The position numbers and the translations under genes are program-made. A model generated the notes under the pieces. That model saw only the letters and a list, made by a program, of their open reading frames with translations. It was not told the origin of the DNA and made no database searches. This document shows, one piece after another, positions 11,983 to 19,256 of a DNA stretch of 64,000 nt (positions are counted from its first letter, which is position 1; each line of letters opens with the position of its first letter). This DNA is from Nocardia tengchongensis (GTDB lineage: Bacteria > Actinomycetota > Actinomycetes > Mycobacteriales > Mycobacteriaceae). The DNA lies in the NCBI RefSeq assembly GCF_018362975.1, contig NZ_CP074371.1, forward strand, positions 6,510,001 to 6,574,000. The letters run 5' to 3'.

Positions 11983-12668
11983 GTGAAGGATCTGGTCGAC
12001 ACCACGGAGATGTACCTCCGTACCATCTACGACCTCGAGGAAGAGGGCGTCACGCCGTTGCGTGCGCGCATCGCCGAGCGTCTGGAGCAGAGCGGCCCGA
12101 CGGTGAGCCAGACGGTCGCGCGGATGGAGCGCGACGGTCTGCTGAACGTCGCCGGTGATCGGCACCTCGAACTGACCGAGAAGGGCCGCGCCATGGCGGT
12201 CGCCGTGATGCGCAAGCACCGGCTCGCGGAGCGGTTGCTGGTCGACATCATCGGGCTCGACTGGGAGAACGTGCACGCCGAGGCGTGCCCTGGGAGCACG
12301 TGATGAGCGAGGAGGTCGAGCGCCGCCTGGTCGAGGTGCTCAACCACCCCACCACCTCCCCCTACGGCAATCCGATTCCGGGCTTGGACGAACTGGGTCT
12401 CACGCCCGGTAGCGGTGTCGAGGAGAAGCTGGTCCGGCTCAGCGATCTGCCGACCGGGCAGGCCCAGGCCGTGGTGGTGCGTCGGCTGTCCGAGCACATC
12501 CAGACCGAACCGGAGACCATCAACCAGCTCCGGCAGGCCGGTGTGGTGCCCGATGCGCGCGTCACCGTGGAGAACAAGCCCGGCGGTGTGGTCATCTCGG
12601 TGCCCGGGCACGAGGGATTCGAACTGTCCGACGAGATGGCGCACGCCGTCCAGGTGAAATTGGTCTGA
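11983..12668 (+). CDS. ideR: Iron-dependent repressor IdeR (frameshifted near 12288)
   Basis: A DtxR-family repressor that binds DNA when loaded with Fe(II). The first about 100 residues match mycobacterial IdeR closely ([24 protein letters not shown] start, winged HTH with [17 protein letters not shown]). The frame then ends early at TGA 12300-12302. In the next frame the protein continues with [12 protein letters not shown], a dimerisation segment and a C-terminal SH3-like domain ending 12668. One extra base in the CCC run at 12288-12290 joins the two into 228 residues (IdeR is about 230). The break falls exactly at the C-x-x-E-H metal-binding motif. Because IdeR is essential or nearly so in relatives, a sequencing deletion is likelier than a true mutation. 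GTG start; galE follows after 3 bp. Confidence 0.93.
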
Positions 12669-12671
12669 TAC

Positions 12672-13652
12672 GTGAAACTTCTGGTGACCGGCGGCGCCGG
12701 CTACGTCGGCGGCGTCTGCGCGCAGGTGCTGCTCGAGGACGGCCACGAGGTCGTCGTCGTCGATGATCTGTCCACCGGCAATGCCGACGGTGTTCCCGGC
12801 GGCGCCAAGTTCGTCGAGGGCGATATCGCCACCGTCGGCGCCGAACTGATCGCCGCCGAATCCTTCGACGGGGTGCTGCATTTCGCGGCCCAGTCGCTGG
12901 TCGGCGAATCGGTGGTGGCGCCTGAGAAGTACTGGCACGGCAATGTGGTCAAGACCCTCGCCCTGCTCGAGGCCATGCGCGCGGCGGGCACGCCGAAGCT
13001 CGTGTTCTCCTCCACGGCAGCGGTGTACGGCGAGCCCGAGCAGGTGCCGATCGTCGAGGACTCTCCCAAGGCGCCGACCAACCCCTACGGCGCGTCGAAG
13101 CTGTCCATCGACTACGCGATCACCTCGTACGCGGCCGCGTACGGACTGGCCGCGACCAGCCTGCGCTACTTCAACGTGGCCGGCGCGTACGCCGGGCTCG
13201 GCGAGAACCGTGTGGTGGAAACCCATCTCATCCCCCTCGTATTGCAGACCGCGCTGGGTCATCGCGAGTCGATCTCGGTGTTCGGCACCGACTACCCGAC
13301 GCCCGACGGCACCGCGGTGCGTGACTACATCCACATCCTCGATCTGGCGCAGGCGCACCTGAAGGCACTCGAGCAGTCGCAGCCAGGCACGCACCGCATC
13401 TTCAATCTGGGCAGCGGCACCGGTTTCTCGGTTCGCGAGGTCATTTCGGCCTGCGCGCGGGTGACCGGCCTGCCGATCGATGTGGTGGACGCGCCGCGCC
13501 GCGGCGGTGACCCGGCCGTGCTGATCGCCTCCAGCGCCAAGGCCATCGCCGAACTCGGCTGGCGGCCCGAGCACACCGATCTCGACGAGATCGTCTCCGA
13601 CGCCTGGGATTTCCTGCGTTCCCTGGGCGAGCGCGCGCACAGCGCGCGCTGA
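12672..13652 (+). CDS. galE: UDP-glucose 4-epimerase
   Basis: Interconverts UDP-glucose and UDP-galactose, supplying galactose for arabinogalactan. The 326-residue extended SDR protein has the NAD-binding signature [10 protein letters not shown] at its start, the catalytic YGASK (Tyr-xxx-Lys), an upstream Ser-rich [10 protein letters not shown] motif and the GalE-typical [11 protein letters not shown] segment. GTG start, 3 bp after the ideR stop, so it is probably co-transcribed with ideR as in other Mycobacteriales. Confidence 0.95.
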   Translation: MKLLVTGGAGYVGGVCAQVLLEDGHEVVVVDDLSTGNADGVPGGAKFVEGDIATVGAELIAAESFDGVLHFAAQSLVGESVVAPEKYWHGNVVKTLALLEAMRAAGTPKLVFSSTAAVYGEPEQVPIVEDSPKAPTNPYGASKLSIDYAITSYAAAYGLAATSLRYFNVAGAYAGLGENRVVETHLIPLVLQTALGHRESISVFGTDYPTPDGTAVRDYIHILDLAQAHLKALEQSQPGTHRIFNLGSGTGFSVREVISACARVTGLPIDVVDAPRRGGDPAVLIASSAKAIAELGWRPEHTDLDEIVSDAWDFLRSLGERAHSAR

Positions 13653-13674
13653 GCCCGCGTCACCGCAGCCCTCG

Positions 13675-14846
13675 TCACCGCGACTCCGGCCCGAGGCGGA
13701 CGCCGAGATCGGCGGCCGTTTCCCGGCCGGAGTCGGCGAGCCGCTGTAACCGCTCGGGCGGCATGCCGGTCTGCAACCCCAGTTCCAGCAACGTCGCCAT
13801 CCGATGCTGCGGATCGGCGCTCAGCGCGGCGTCCAGGGCCACTCCGGCGAGCGGTCCATCGCCACGCGTGTACGCGCAATAGCCCAGCAGCGCCGCCGCT
13901 TCGGCGCGATCGGGTCGGGCAGCGCCCGGGCCAGCTGCGACCACAGCACCTCCGCGCCGTCGGCGTGCGGGCCGGGCGCGAGACCGTACATGATGTCGCG
14001 CAGCGCCGGATCCCGCAGGGCCACGGCCAGATCCGCCATCTCCGCGGGGGTGAGCCGGGCCCCGGCCTCGACTCGCTCCAGATAGCGCAGCACCCGGCAC
14101 AGCTCGAACCGCAACTGCGCCCGCGGATCACCGTGCCGCACCAGGCGGGCCAGCCGCCGGGCCGCGGCGGTCGCCGCGATGTCCAGGGCCGCGGCGGTCG
14201 CGTCCCGCGCCACCGGGTCGACGGCGAGGACATCGGTCAGCTCCCGCCGGGAGCCGCGCAGCGGCCGGCCGTCGAGGACGTGCCGGACGGTCACCAGCGA
14301 GGTCGCCGGATCGTGCTGGAGCCCCCGCGACCACGGTCCCGACAGCGTCCACCACGGCAGCCGCGCCCCGATGGCCTGCACCGCCCAGGCCCCGGCCAGC
14401 GGCACGGCATCGGCCTCCAGCCGATGTTCCAGCGCTGCAACCAGATCCCCGTGCTTACGAGCCCGCACGCCCGCGTGCCGCCCATGGGGTTCGGTCGCGC
14501 GGTCGTCCACCACGAGCGCCAGGGCCGCGACGGCCCGATGCCGCACGCAGATGCCCGCGATCCGCTCGACCAGCACCCCGGTCGCGGATCGGCCCGGATT
14601 GTCCAGATCCATCCGAGTCAGCACCTCGACCGCCGCGGCGCCGGGCGATTCGTCGTCGGCCCGCAGCACCGTCACCACCAGCGACCGCACGGGCATGAAA
14701 CCGAGCATCGCCGGTACCGCGGCGATCAGATCACCGGGAGCCCGCAGCCTGTCCCCGCAGTGTCCGGGGTCCTCGGGTGGCGGGTCTGCGGCCGGTTCGG
14801 GGCGATCGGGTTCGAGGGGCGCGGTGGGATCGATGGGTGCGTTCAT
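13675..14846 (-). CDS. DUF4192 family protein (frameshifted near 13913)
   Basis: A cytoplasmic actinobacterial protein of unknown function; the N-terminus contains LIAAVPAMLGFMPVRSLVVTVL, the conserved DUF4192 start. The frame breaks near 13911-13914: one extra base restores ALPDPDRAEAAALLGYCAYT and a tail with repeated helical, TPR-like character ending at 13675, 390 residues in all. I read the break as a lost base in a C/G run. The start at 14846 follows an acceptable ribosome site. Convergent with galE (22 bp between stops), so no functional link is implied. Confidence 0.8.
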
Positions 14847-15178
14847 GCCGTCGAGCGTGCGCCGACCCGCCCCCGCGGCCGGATCGGCGACCTCGGGTTT
14901 TGCCGGGGCTGTGGATGATTCATGTCGTCGAGTCGCGCGCCGTGGACTACTCGGCGTGGCCCGAGGTCCCGCGGCCCGGATCTGTCGGTGCCCGTTGTTA
15001 TCGTGCGCCCGCCCGCGGGACGACCCGGCCGCGACCTCCACCCCGAACCCCCGGGACGCAAACGTGAAATGTATTCATTTCATTTTGACCGCCCCGGCGG
15101 TTTCACACTGCTACTGTCCGCCTGGCACCGGTGGTCACCGGCGCCGGAAGGAGATCACGTGCATGCACTGAAAAGCGC
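14847..15178. other. Intergenic region upstream of the DUF4192 gene
   Basis: 332 bp. AT-richer than its surroundings around 15062-15090, with GAAATGTATTCATTTC forming an imperfect dyad, then a TTTCACA...CTACTGT stretch that resembles promoter DNA. A strong ribosome site at 15148-15155 precedes a seven-codon frame (listed separately). No longer gene is visible. Confidence 0.5.
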
Positions 15179-15182
15179 CTAG
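15159..15182 (+). CDS. Possible seven-codon leader ORF (MHALKSA)
   Basis: GGAAGGAG ends four bases before GTG 15159, an unusually good ribosome site, yet the frame encodes only Val/Met-His-Ala-Leu-Lys-Ser-Ala before TAG at 15180-15182. The stop shares its CTAG with the stop of the minus-strand VOC gene. It could be a leader peptide, the remnant of a deleted gene, or chance. No downstream plus-strand gene follows within 450 bp, which weakens the leader idea. Confidence 0.25.
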   Translation: MHALKSA

Positions 15183-15586
15183 CCGGCCCGGGACTCGGCC
15201 AGGATCGCCAGGTAGTGCGGATTGGACATGATGCCCAGGACATTGCCGAACGGGTCCACCACCGACGCCGTCACGAAACCGGTGCCTGCACCGCGTTCGA
15301 TGATCGGCTCGTACACGGTGGCGCCCAGTTCGAGCAGCCGCGCGAAGGTGGCGGCGACGTCGTCGACATGCCAGTTCACGATCTGACCACCCGGAAGATC
15401 CGGGTGCGAGGGCGCGAACTTCTTGGCGATGATGCCCAGTTCGGCCTGGTAGTCACCGATGCGGAACTCGTAGTACCCGCCCGGCACCGCGAAATACGGT
15501 TCGACGCCGAGCAGTTCGCGGTACCAGTCCTTGGCGGCCTCGAGGTCGTCGGCGAAGTAGTTGACGGTGGCCATTCCACGCAGCAT
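15179..15586 (-). CDS. VOC (glyoxalase/bleomycin resistance) family protein
   Basis: 135 residues with the two beta-alpha-beta-beta-beta modules of the vicinal oxygen chelate fold: YFADDLEAAKDWYRELLGVEP in the first half and WHVDDVAATFARLLELGA in the second, ending with the VVDPFGNVLGI motif. Small proteins of this type are often dioxygenases, isomerases or resistance proteins; none can be chosen here. AGGAGAACGACC precedes the ATG. It is divergent from a WYL regulator with a perfect palindrome between them, so it is a likely regulated target. Confidence 0.85.
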   Translation of the reverse strand: MLRGMATVNYFADDLEAAKDWYRELLGVEPYFAVPGGYYEFRIGDYQAELGIIAKKFAPSHPDLPGGQIVNWHVDDVAATFARLLELGATVYEPIIERGAGTGFVTASVVDPFGNVLGIMSNPHYLAILAESRAG

Positions 15587-15638
15587 GGTCGTTCTCCTCG
15601 GTCGGTGATGCTCGGTTCGTAATCCATCATCACGCGCA

Positions 15639-15661
15639 AAGTGCTCACCGAATGAGCACTT
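15639..15661. promoter_or_regulatory. Palindromic operator between the VOC and WYL genes
   Basis: AAGTGCTCA (15639-15647) and TGAGCACTT (15653-15661) form a perfect 9-bp inverted repeat with a 5-bp spacer. It lies in the 95 bp between two divergent genes and is the expected kind of site for the adjacent HTH-WYL regulator, probably controlling both directions. Confidence 0.7.
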
Positions 15662-15681
15662 TTCCGGGCAGAATTCCGGGC

Positions 15682-16628
15682 ATGCGCGCGGACCGTCTGG
15701 TAGCGACCCTGTTGTTCATGCAGACCCGGGGGCGGGTGACCGCCGCCGAGGTGGCGGCCGAGCTCGAGGTGTCGGTGGCGACCGCGCGCCGGGACCTGGA
15801 GGCCCTGTCCACGGCCGGCATCCCGGTCTATCCGCAGCCCGGACGTGGCGGCGGCTGGGCACTGGTCGGCGGGGCGCGCACGGACCTCAGCGGTCTCACC
15901 GCCACCGAGGCCCAGGCCCTGTTCCTGCTGCTCGGTCCGGTGACCACGGCGAACCCGGCCACCAAGTCCGCGCTGCGGAAACTGTTGCGCGCCTTACCGC
16001 CACCCTTCCGCGGTGCGGCCGAGGCGGCGGCGAGCGCGATCGTGGTGGACCCGGCCCGCTGGGGCGAAGCCGACGAACAGGCTCCGGCGATGGTGGCCGA
16101 GTTGCAACGAGCCGTGGTGCGCCGCAACCGGATCCGGATGGACTACGACCGCGCCGGACAGCGGACCCACGGGTGGTCGATCCGTGGGGCCTGGTCGACA
16201 AGGACGGCATCTGGTACCTGGTGGCCGGAACCGAACGCGGACAACGGACCTTCCGGGTCGACCGGATCGCGGCGGTCGAGCCCACCGGCGAGATCGCGGT
16301 CCGGCCGCAGGATTTCGACCTGTCGGCGGCCTGGTCGGAGGTGGTGGAGCAGGTCGAACGGCAGCGCTCCACGCTGGCGGCGACGGTGCTGATCCAGGCC
16401 GACCTGGCACCGGTGCTGCGCAAACAGCAAGGGCGGCACTGCATCCTGGACGGCCCGGCCGACGACGGGCGGGTGCGGGCTCGGGTCACCGCGCCGACGC
16501 CGCTGATGATCGCGCAGCAGCTGGCGGGCTGGGGCGCGGCGGTCGAGGTGATCGAGCCGGAATCGGTGCGCGCCGAACTCGCGCGCCTGGGCGCGGAACT
16601 GGTGCGGCGCTACCGTACCGGCGAGTAA
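15682..16628 (+). CDS. HTH-WYL family transcriptional regulator (frameshifted near 16170)
   Basis: The N-terminus is the typical DeoR-like winged helix (MRADRLVATLLFMQTRGRVT, then EVAAELEVSVATARRDLEAL), followed by a WYL ligand-sensing domain and a C-terminal WCX extension. The frame breaks at about 16168-16174; one more C restores THRVVDPWGLVDKDGIWYLVAG, the WYL core, and a normal end, 315 residues. ATG 15682 is preferred over 15652, because the earlier ATG lies inside the palindromic operator and family members begin at MRADR. Likely regulates the divergent VOC gene and itself. Ligand unknown. Confidence 0.88.
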
Positions 16629-16751
16629 CCGCTGCCCAGTTATGCGATAATCGAATCACGTTGCAGCAGTGTCGATTTCGTGAACTTTCACAGTCCGCCA
16701 CTGTTACAGTCCGCCCGGCGCGACCCCTTCAACGCGCCGAAAGGATTACCC

Positions 16752-17321
16752 GTGAGAAATCAGCTCTCCCCCGATCTGCGACGCTCGGCCGTCGGTGCGG
16801 GCGCGGCCGCCGCGCTCGCCCTGGTGGCCGGCTCGATCCTGGCCGCGCCCGCCGGAGCCTCCATCGAAGGCATCCAGGTCGCCGGCCTCACCAGCGACAA
16901 GCCCTGCAGCGTGGCCGACGGCTGCGTCATCCAGGCCTCCCTCGGCGGCTCCGACCAGCTGAGCCCGGTCGACTTCCTGGTCAACGGCGCCGTCGTCGGC
17001 ACCCTCACCCCCACCTCGTACGGCGCCGGCGCGGCCGCGAACCTGCCCTGGCACCCGGGTAACGACGGCACGTACACCATCGGCGTCCGGCAGGGCGTGT
17101 CCACGGTGCAGACCGTCTACATCGTCGGCAAGGGCGGCACCTGCCCGCCGATCTCCTCGCTGCTTCCGGGCTCCGCGTCCGGCGGGTCCTCGGGCGCCGG
17201 CTCGGCCAGCGGCTCGGGCGACAGCGGTTCGGGCACCGGCTCGGGTGGAAGTGGTTCGGCGGGATCGGGTTCGGGCAACGGTTCGTCTTCGGGTTCGAAC
17301 ACGCCGCTTCCGGCCTGCTGA
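16752..17321 (+). CDS. Secreted protein with Ig-like domain and Gly/Ser-rich tail
   Basis: 189 residues. A Sec signal peptide (about 1-34: LRRSAVGAGAAAALALVAGS, then ILAAPAGASI) precedes a beta domain with paired cysteines (SDKPCSVADGC) ending in DGTYTIGVRQGVSTVQTVYIV. The last about 60 residues are a low-complexity Ser/Gly tail, as in surface proteins that span the envelope. GTG 16752 is chosen because AAAGGA lies about 7 bp upstream. Upstream TTATGCGATAAT resembles an extended -10. Function unknown; the layout parallels the secreted protein at 4353-4826. Confidence 0.8.
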   Translation: MRNQLSPDLRRSAVGAGAAAALALVAGSILAAPAGASIEGIQVAGLTSDKPCSVADGCVIQASLGGSDQLSPVDFLVNGAVVGTLTPTSYGAGAAANLPWHPGNDGTYTIGVRQGVSTVQTVYIVGKGGTCPPISSLLPGSASGGSSGAGSASGSGDSGSGTGSGGSGSAGSGSGNGSSSGSNTPLPAC

Positions 17322-17330
17322 TTCGGGTCC

Positions 17331-17360
17331 GGGAGCCGAGAAGGCAGGGGGTCGGCTCCC
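17331..17360. terminator. Bidirectional terminator hairpin
   Basis: GGGAGCCGA (17331-17339) and TCGGCTCCC (17352-17360), a 9-bp perfect stem, sits in the 46 bp between two convergent genes. Confidence 0.6.
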
Positions 17361-17367
17361 TCCCCCG

Positions 17368-18075
17368 TCAGCCCTTGCGGACCTTGCGGACCGCCGCGGT
17401 GAACAGGGTGTCGAGCGCCTCGGTGTCGGACGTGGTCCCGGAGGTCATGTACGTCACCGCGACCCGCACCTCACCGACCTGACCCACCAGCGTCTGCATG
17501 GTCCGGGTGAGGCCGGGCGCATTGTTCTCGGCGCCCACCGTGCGACGCAGAGCGAGTGAGTCGTCGGCGATGACCGGCGGCGGCGGATCCAGCTGTGTGG
17601 TGACCACCGAGGTCACCCCGGTGTGCCCGATCCGCACGAACCCGCAGCGCTGCAACTGTTCCCGCAAGGCCGACAGCGGCTTGTCGGAGCGGGTGAGGAC
17701 CACCGTGAGCGTGGCTTGGCCATGGTCGTCGGTGCCCACCTCCACGGCAGGTCCGGACGTCGGCGCGACCGGCGCGCAGGTGCTCGGATCCACCTGCGCC
17801 CCCGGCAGATAACCCTCCAGATCGTTCGCGGCCTGGGCCGCTGTCTCGGGCGACAGCACGATTGCGGTGTAGCGCGACGGAAACTGTGACGGATCCGGCA
17901 ACAGCGCCGTGAGCCCCTTGTCCACGGTGGCGACCGGCGCGGGATTGCGAGCCGCGATCGGATGTCCGGACACCGAGGTCCCACACGCCGCCAGCAACCC
18001 GCCCAGCGCCACGACCCCCACCGTGTACGAGGTGCTGCGGCGACTGCGTTCGGGGGTGCGGAAGGGCTGGGTCAC
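17368..18075 (-). CDS. Predicted lipoprotein with a sensor-like domain
   Basis: 235 residues. After a short charged N-terminus and hydrophobic stretch comes the lipobox LLAAC, so it is probably a lipid-anchored protein on the outer face of the membrane. The mature part (about 180 residues, two cysteines spaced as a likely disulfide) has the mixed alpha/beta pattern seen in mycobacterial lipoproteins of the DUF5642/sensor-domain type. The GTG start at 18075 is the first that leaves a normal signal peptide; its ribosome site is weak. Function unknown. Confidence 0.75.
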   Translation of the reverse strand: MTQPFRTPERSRRSTSYTVGVVALGGLLAACGTSVSGHPIAARNPAPVATVDKGLTALLPDPSQFPSRYTAIVLSPETAAQAANDLEGYLPGAQVDPSTCAPVAPTSGPAVEVGTDDHGQATLTVVLTRSDKPLSALREQLQRCGFVRIGHTGVTSVVTTQLDPPPPVIADDSLALRRTVGAENNAPGLTRTMQTLVGQVGEVRVAVTYMTSGTTSDTEALDTLFTAAVRKVRKG

Positions 18076-18256
18076 GCCGCCCACTATGCCGAAAATCGGC
18101 TGTTCACACCGAATGCCACGCCGCGTACCGGGGGCCTCGGGAATGCGGGTCCGGGTCCGGCGTGTTGCACAGCGATGCGGGTGCTGCGCGCCTGTCAACG
18201 GCATGAGGGACAATGGGGTTGGTCGCGAAAGTGGGCCACGCAGGAAGGAGTACGCG

Positions 18257-19210
18257 ATGGACTACGAATCGCGAATGTACGAGCTGGAGTTCCCGGCTCC
18301 GCAGCTGTCCTCCGCCGACGGCGCGGGCCCGGTTCTGGTGCACGGCCTCGAGGGCTTCACCGATGCCGGACATGCGGTTCGCCTGGCCACCACGCATCTC
18401 AAGGACAGCCTCGAGCACGAACTGGTCGCCTCGTTCGACATGGACGAGCTGCTCGACTACCGCTCGCGGCGTCCGCTCATGACGTTCAAGACCGACCACT
18501 TCTCCGACTACTCCCAGCCGGAACTGAGCCTGTGGGCGCTCAAGGACACCGCCGGCACGCCGTTCCTGCTGCTGGCCGGGCTGGAACCGGATCTGCGCTG
18601 GGAGCGCTTCGTCACCGCGGTGCGCCTGCTGGCCGAACAGCTTGGCGTGCGCCGCACCATCGGCCTGAGCGCGATTCCCATGGCGATCCCGCACACCCGC
18701 CCGCTGGGCGTCACCGCGCACGCCTCGGACTCGGATCTGGTCGGCGAGCACCAGCGCTGGCCCGGTGAGCTGCAGGTACCCGGCAGCGCGTCCTCGCTGC
18801 TGGAGTACCGGATGGCCCAGCACGGCCACGAGTCGGTCGGCTTCTCGGTGCACGTGCCGCACTACCTGACCCAGACCGCCTACCCCGAGGCCGCGCAGAC
18901 GCTGCTGGAGAACGTGGCCGAGAACGCGGGCCTCGAGCTGCCGCTGGCCGCGCTCACCGATGCCGCCGCGCGGGTGCGCGAGCAGGTCAACGAGCAGATC
19001 GCGGGCAATTCCGAGGTGGAGACCGTGGTCTCGGCGCTGGAACGCCAGTACGACAGCTTCGTCACCGCCCAGGAACGTCAGTCCAGCCTGCTGGCCAGCG
19101 AGAACGATCTGCCCACCGGCGACGAGCTGGGCGCGGAGTTCGAGCGCTTCCTGGCCGAGCAGACCGGGTTCGCCGACGGCGACGGTCCGGAGAACCCGCC
19201 GCTGCGCTAG
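18257..19210 (+). CDS. PAC2 family protein (Rv2714 type)
   Basis: 317 residues, related to the proteasome assembly chaperone 2 fold. The N-terminal core contains VLVHGLEGFTDAGHAVRLAT and the later GLSAIPMAIPHTRPLGVTAH, both typical of this actinobacterial family. A helical C-terminus (about 230-300) is likely coiled. AGGAAGGAG ends 6 bp before the ATG. In M. tuberculosis the homologue also lies near sigB, ideR and lexA, so this is conserved core synteny. The role in the cell is not established. Confidence 0.9.
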   Translation: MDYESRMYELEFPAPQLSSADGAGPVLVHGLEGFTDAGHAVRLATTHLKDSLEHELVASFDMDELLDYRSRRPLMTFKTDHFSDYSQPELSLWALKDTAGTPFLLLAGLEPDLRWERFVTAVRLLAEQLGVRRTIGLSAIPMAIPHTRPLGVTAHASDSDLVGEHQRWPGELQVPGSASSLLEYRMAQHGHESVGFSVHVPHYLTQTAYPEAAQTLLENVAENAGLELPLAALTDAAARVREQVNEQIAGNSEVETVVSALERQYDSFVTAQERQSSLLASENDLPTGDELGAEFERFLAEQTGFADGDGPENPPLR

Positions 19211-19256
19211 TGGTCGTTACCGGCATTCGTGACGCCGCCCGGTAACGTTGGGCGGC

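Noticed and set aside
12027..13640. A 537-codon minus-strand frame opposite ideR and galE
   Set aside because: Both genes opposite are certain; composition is that of a shadow frame.
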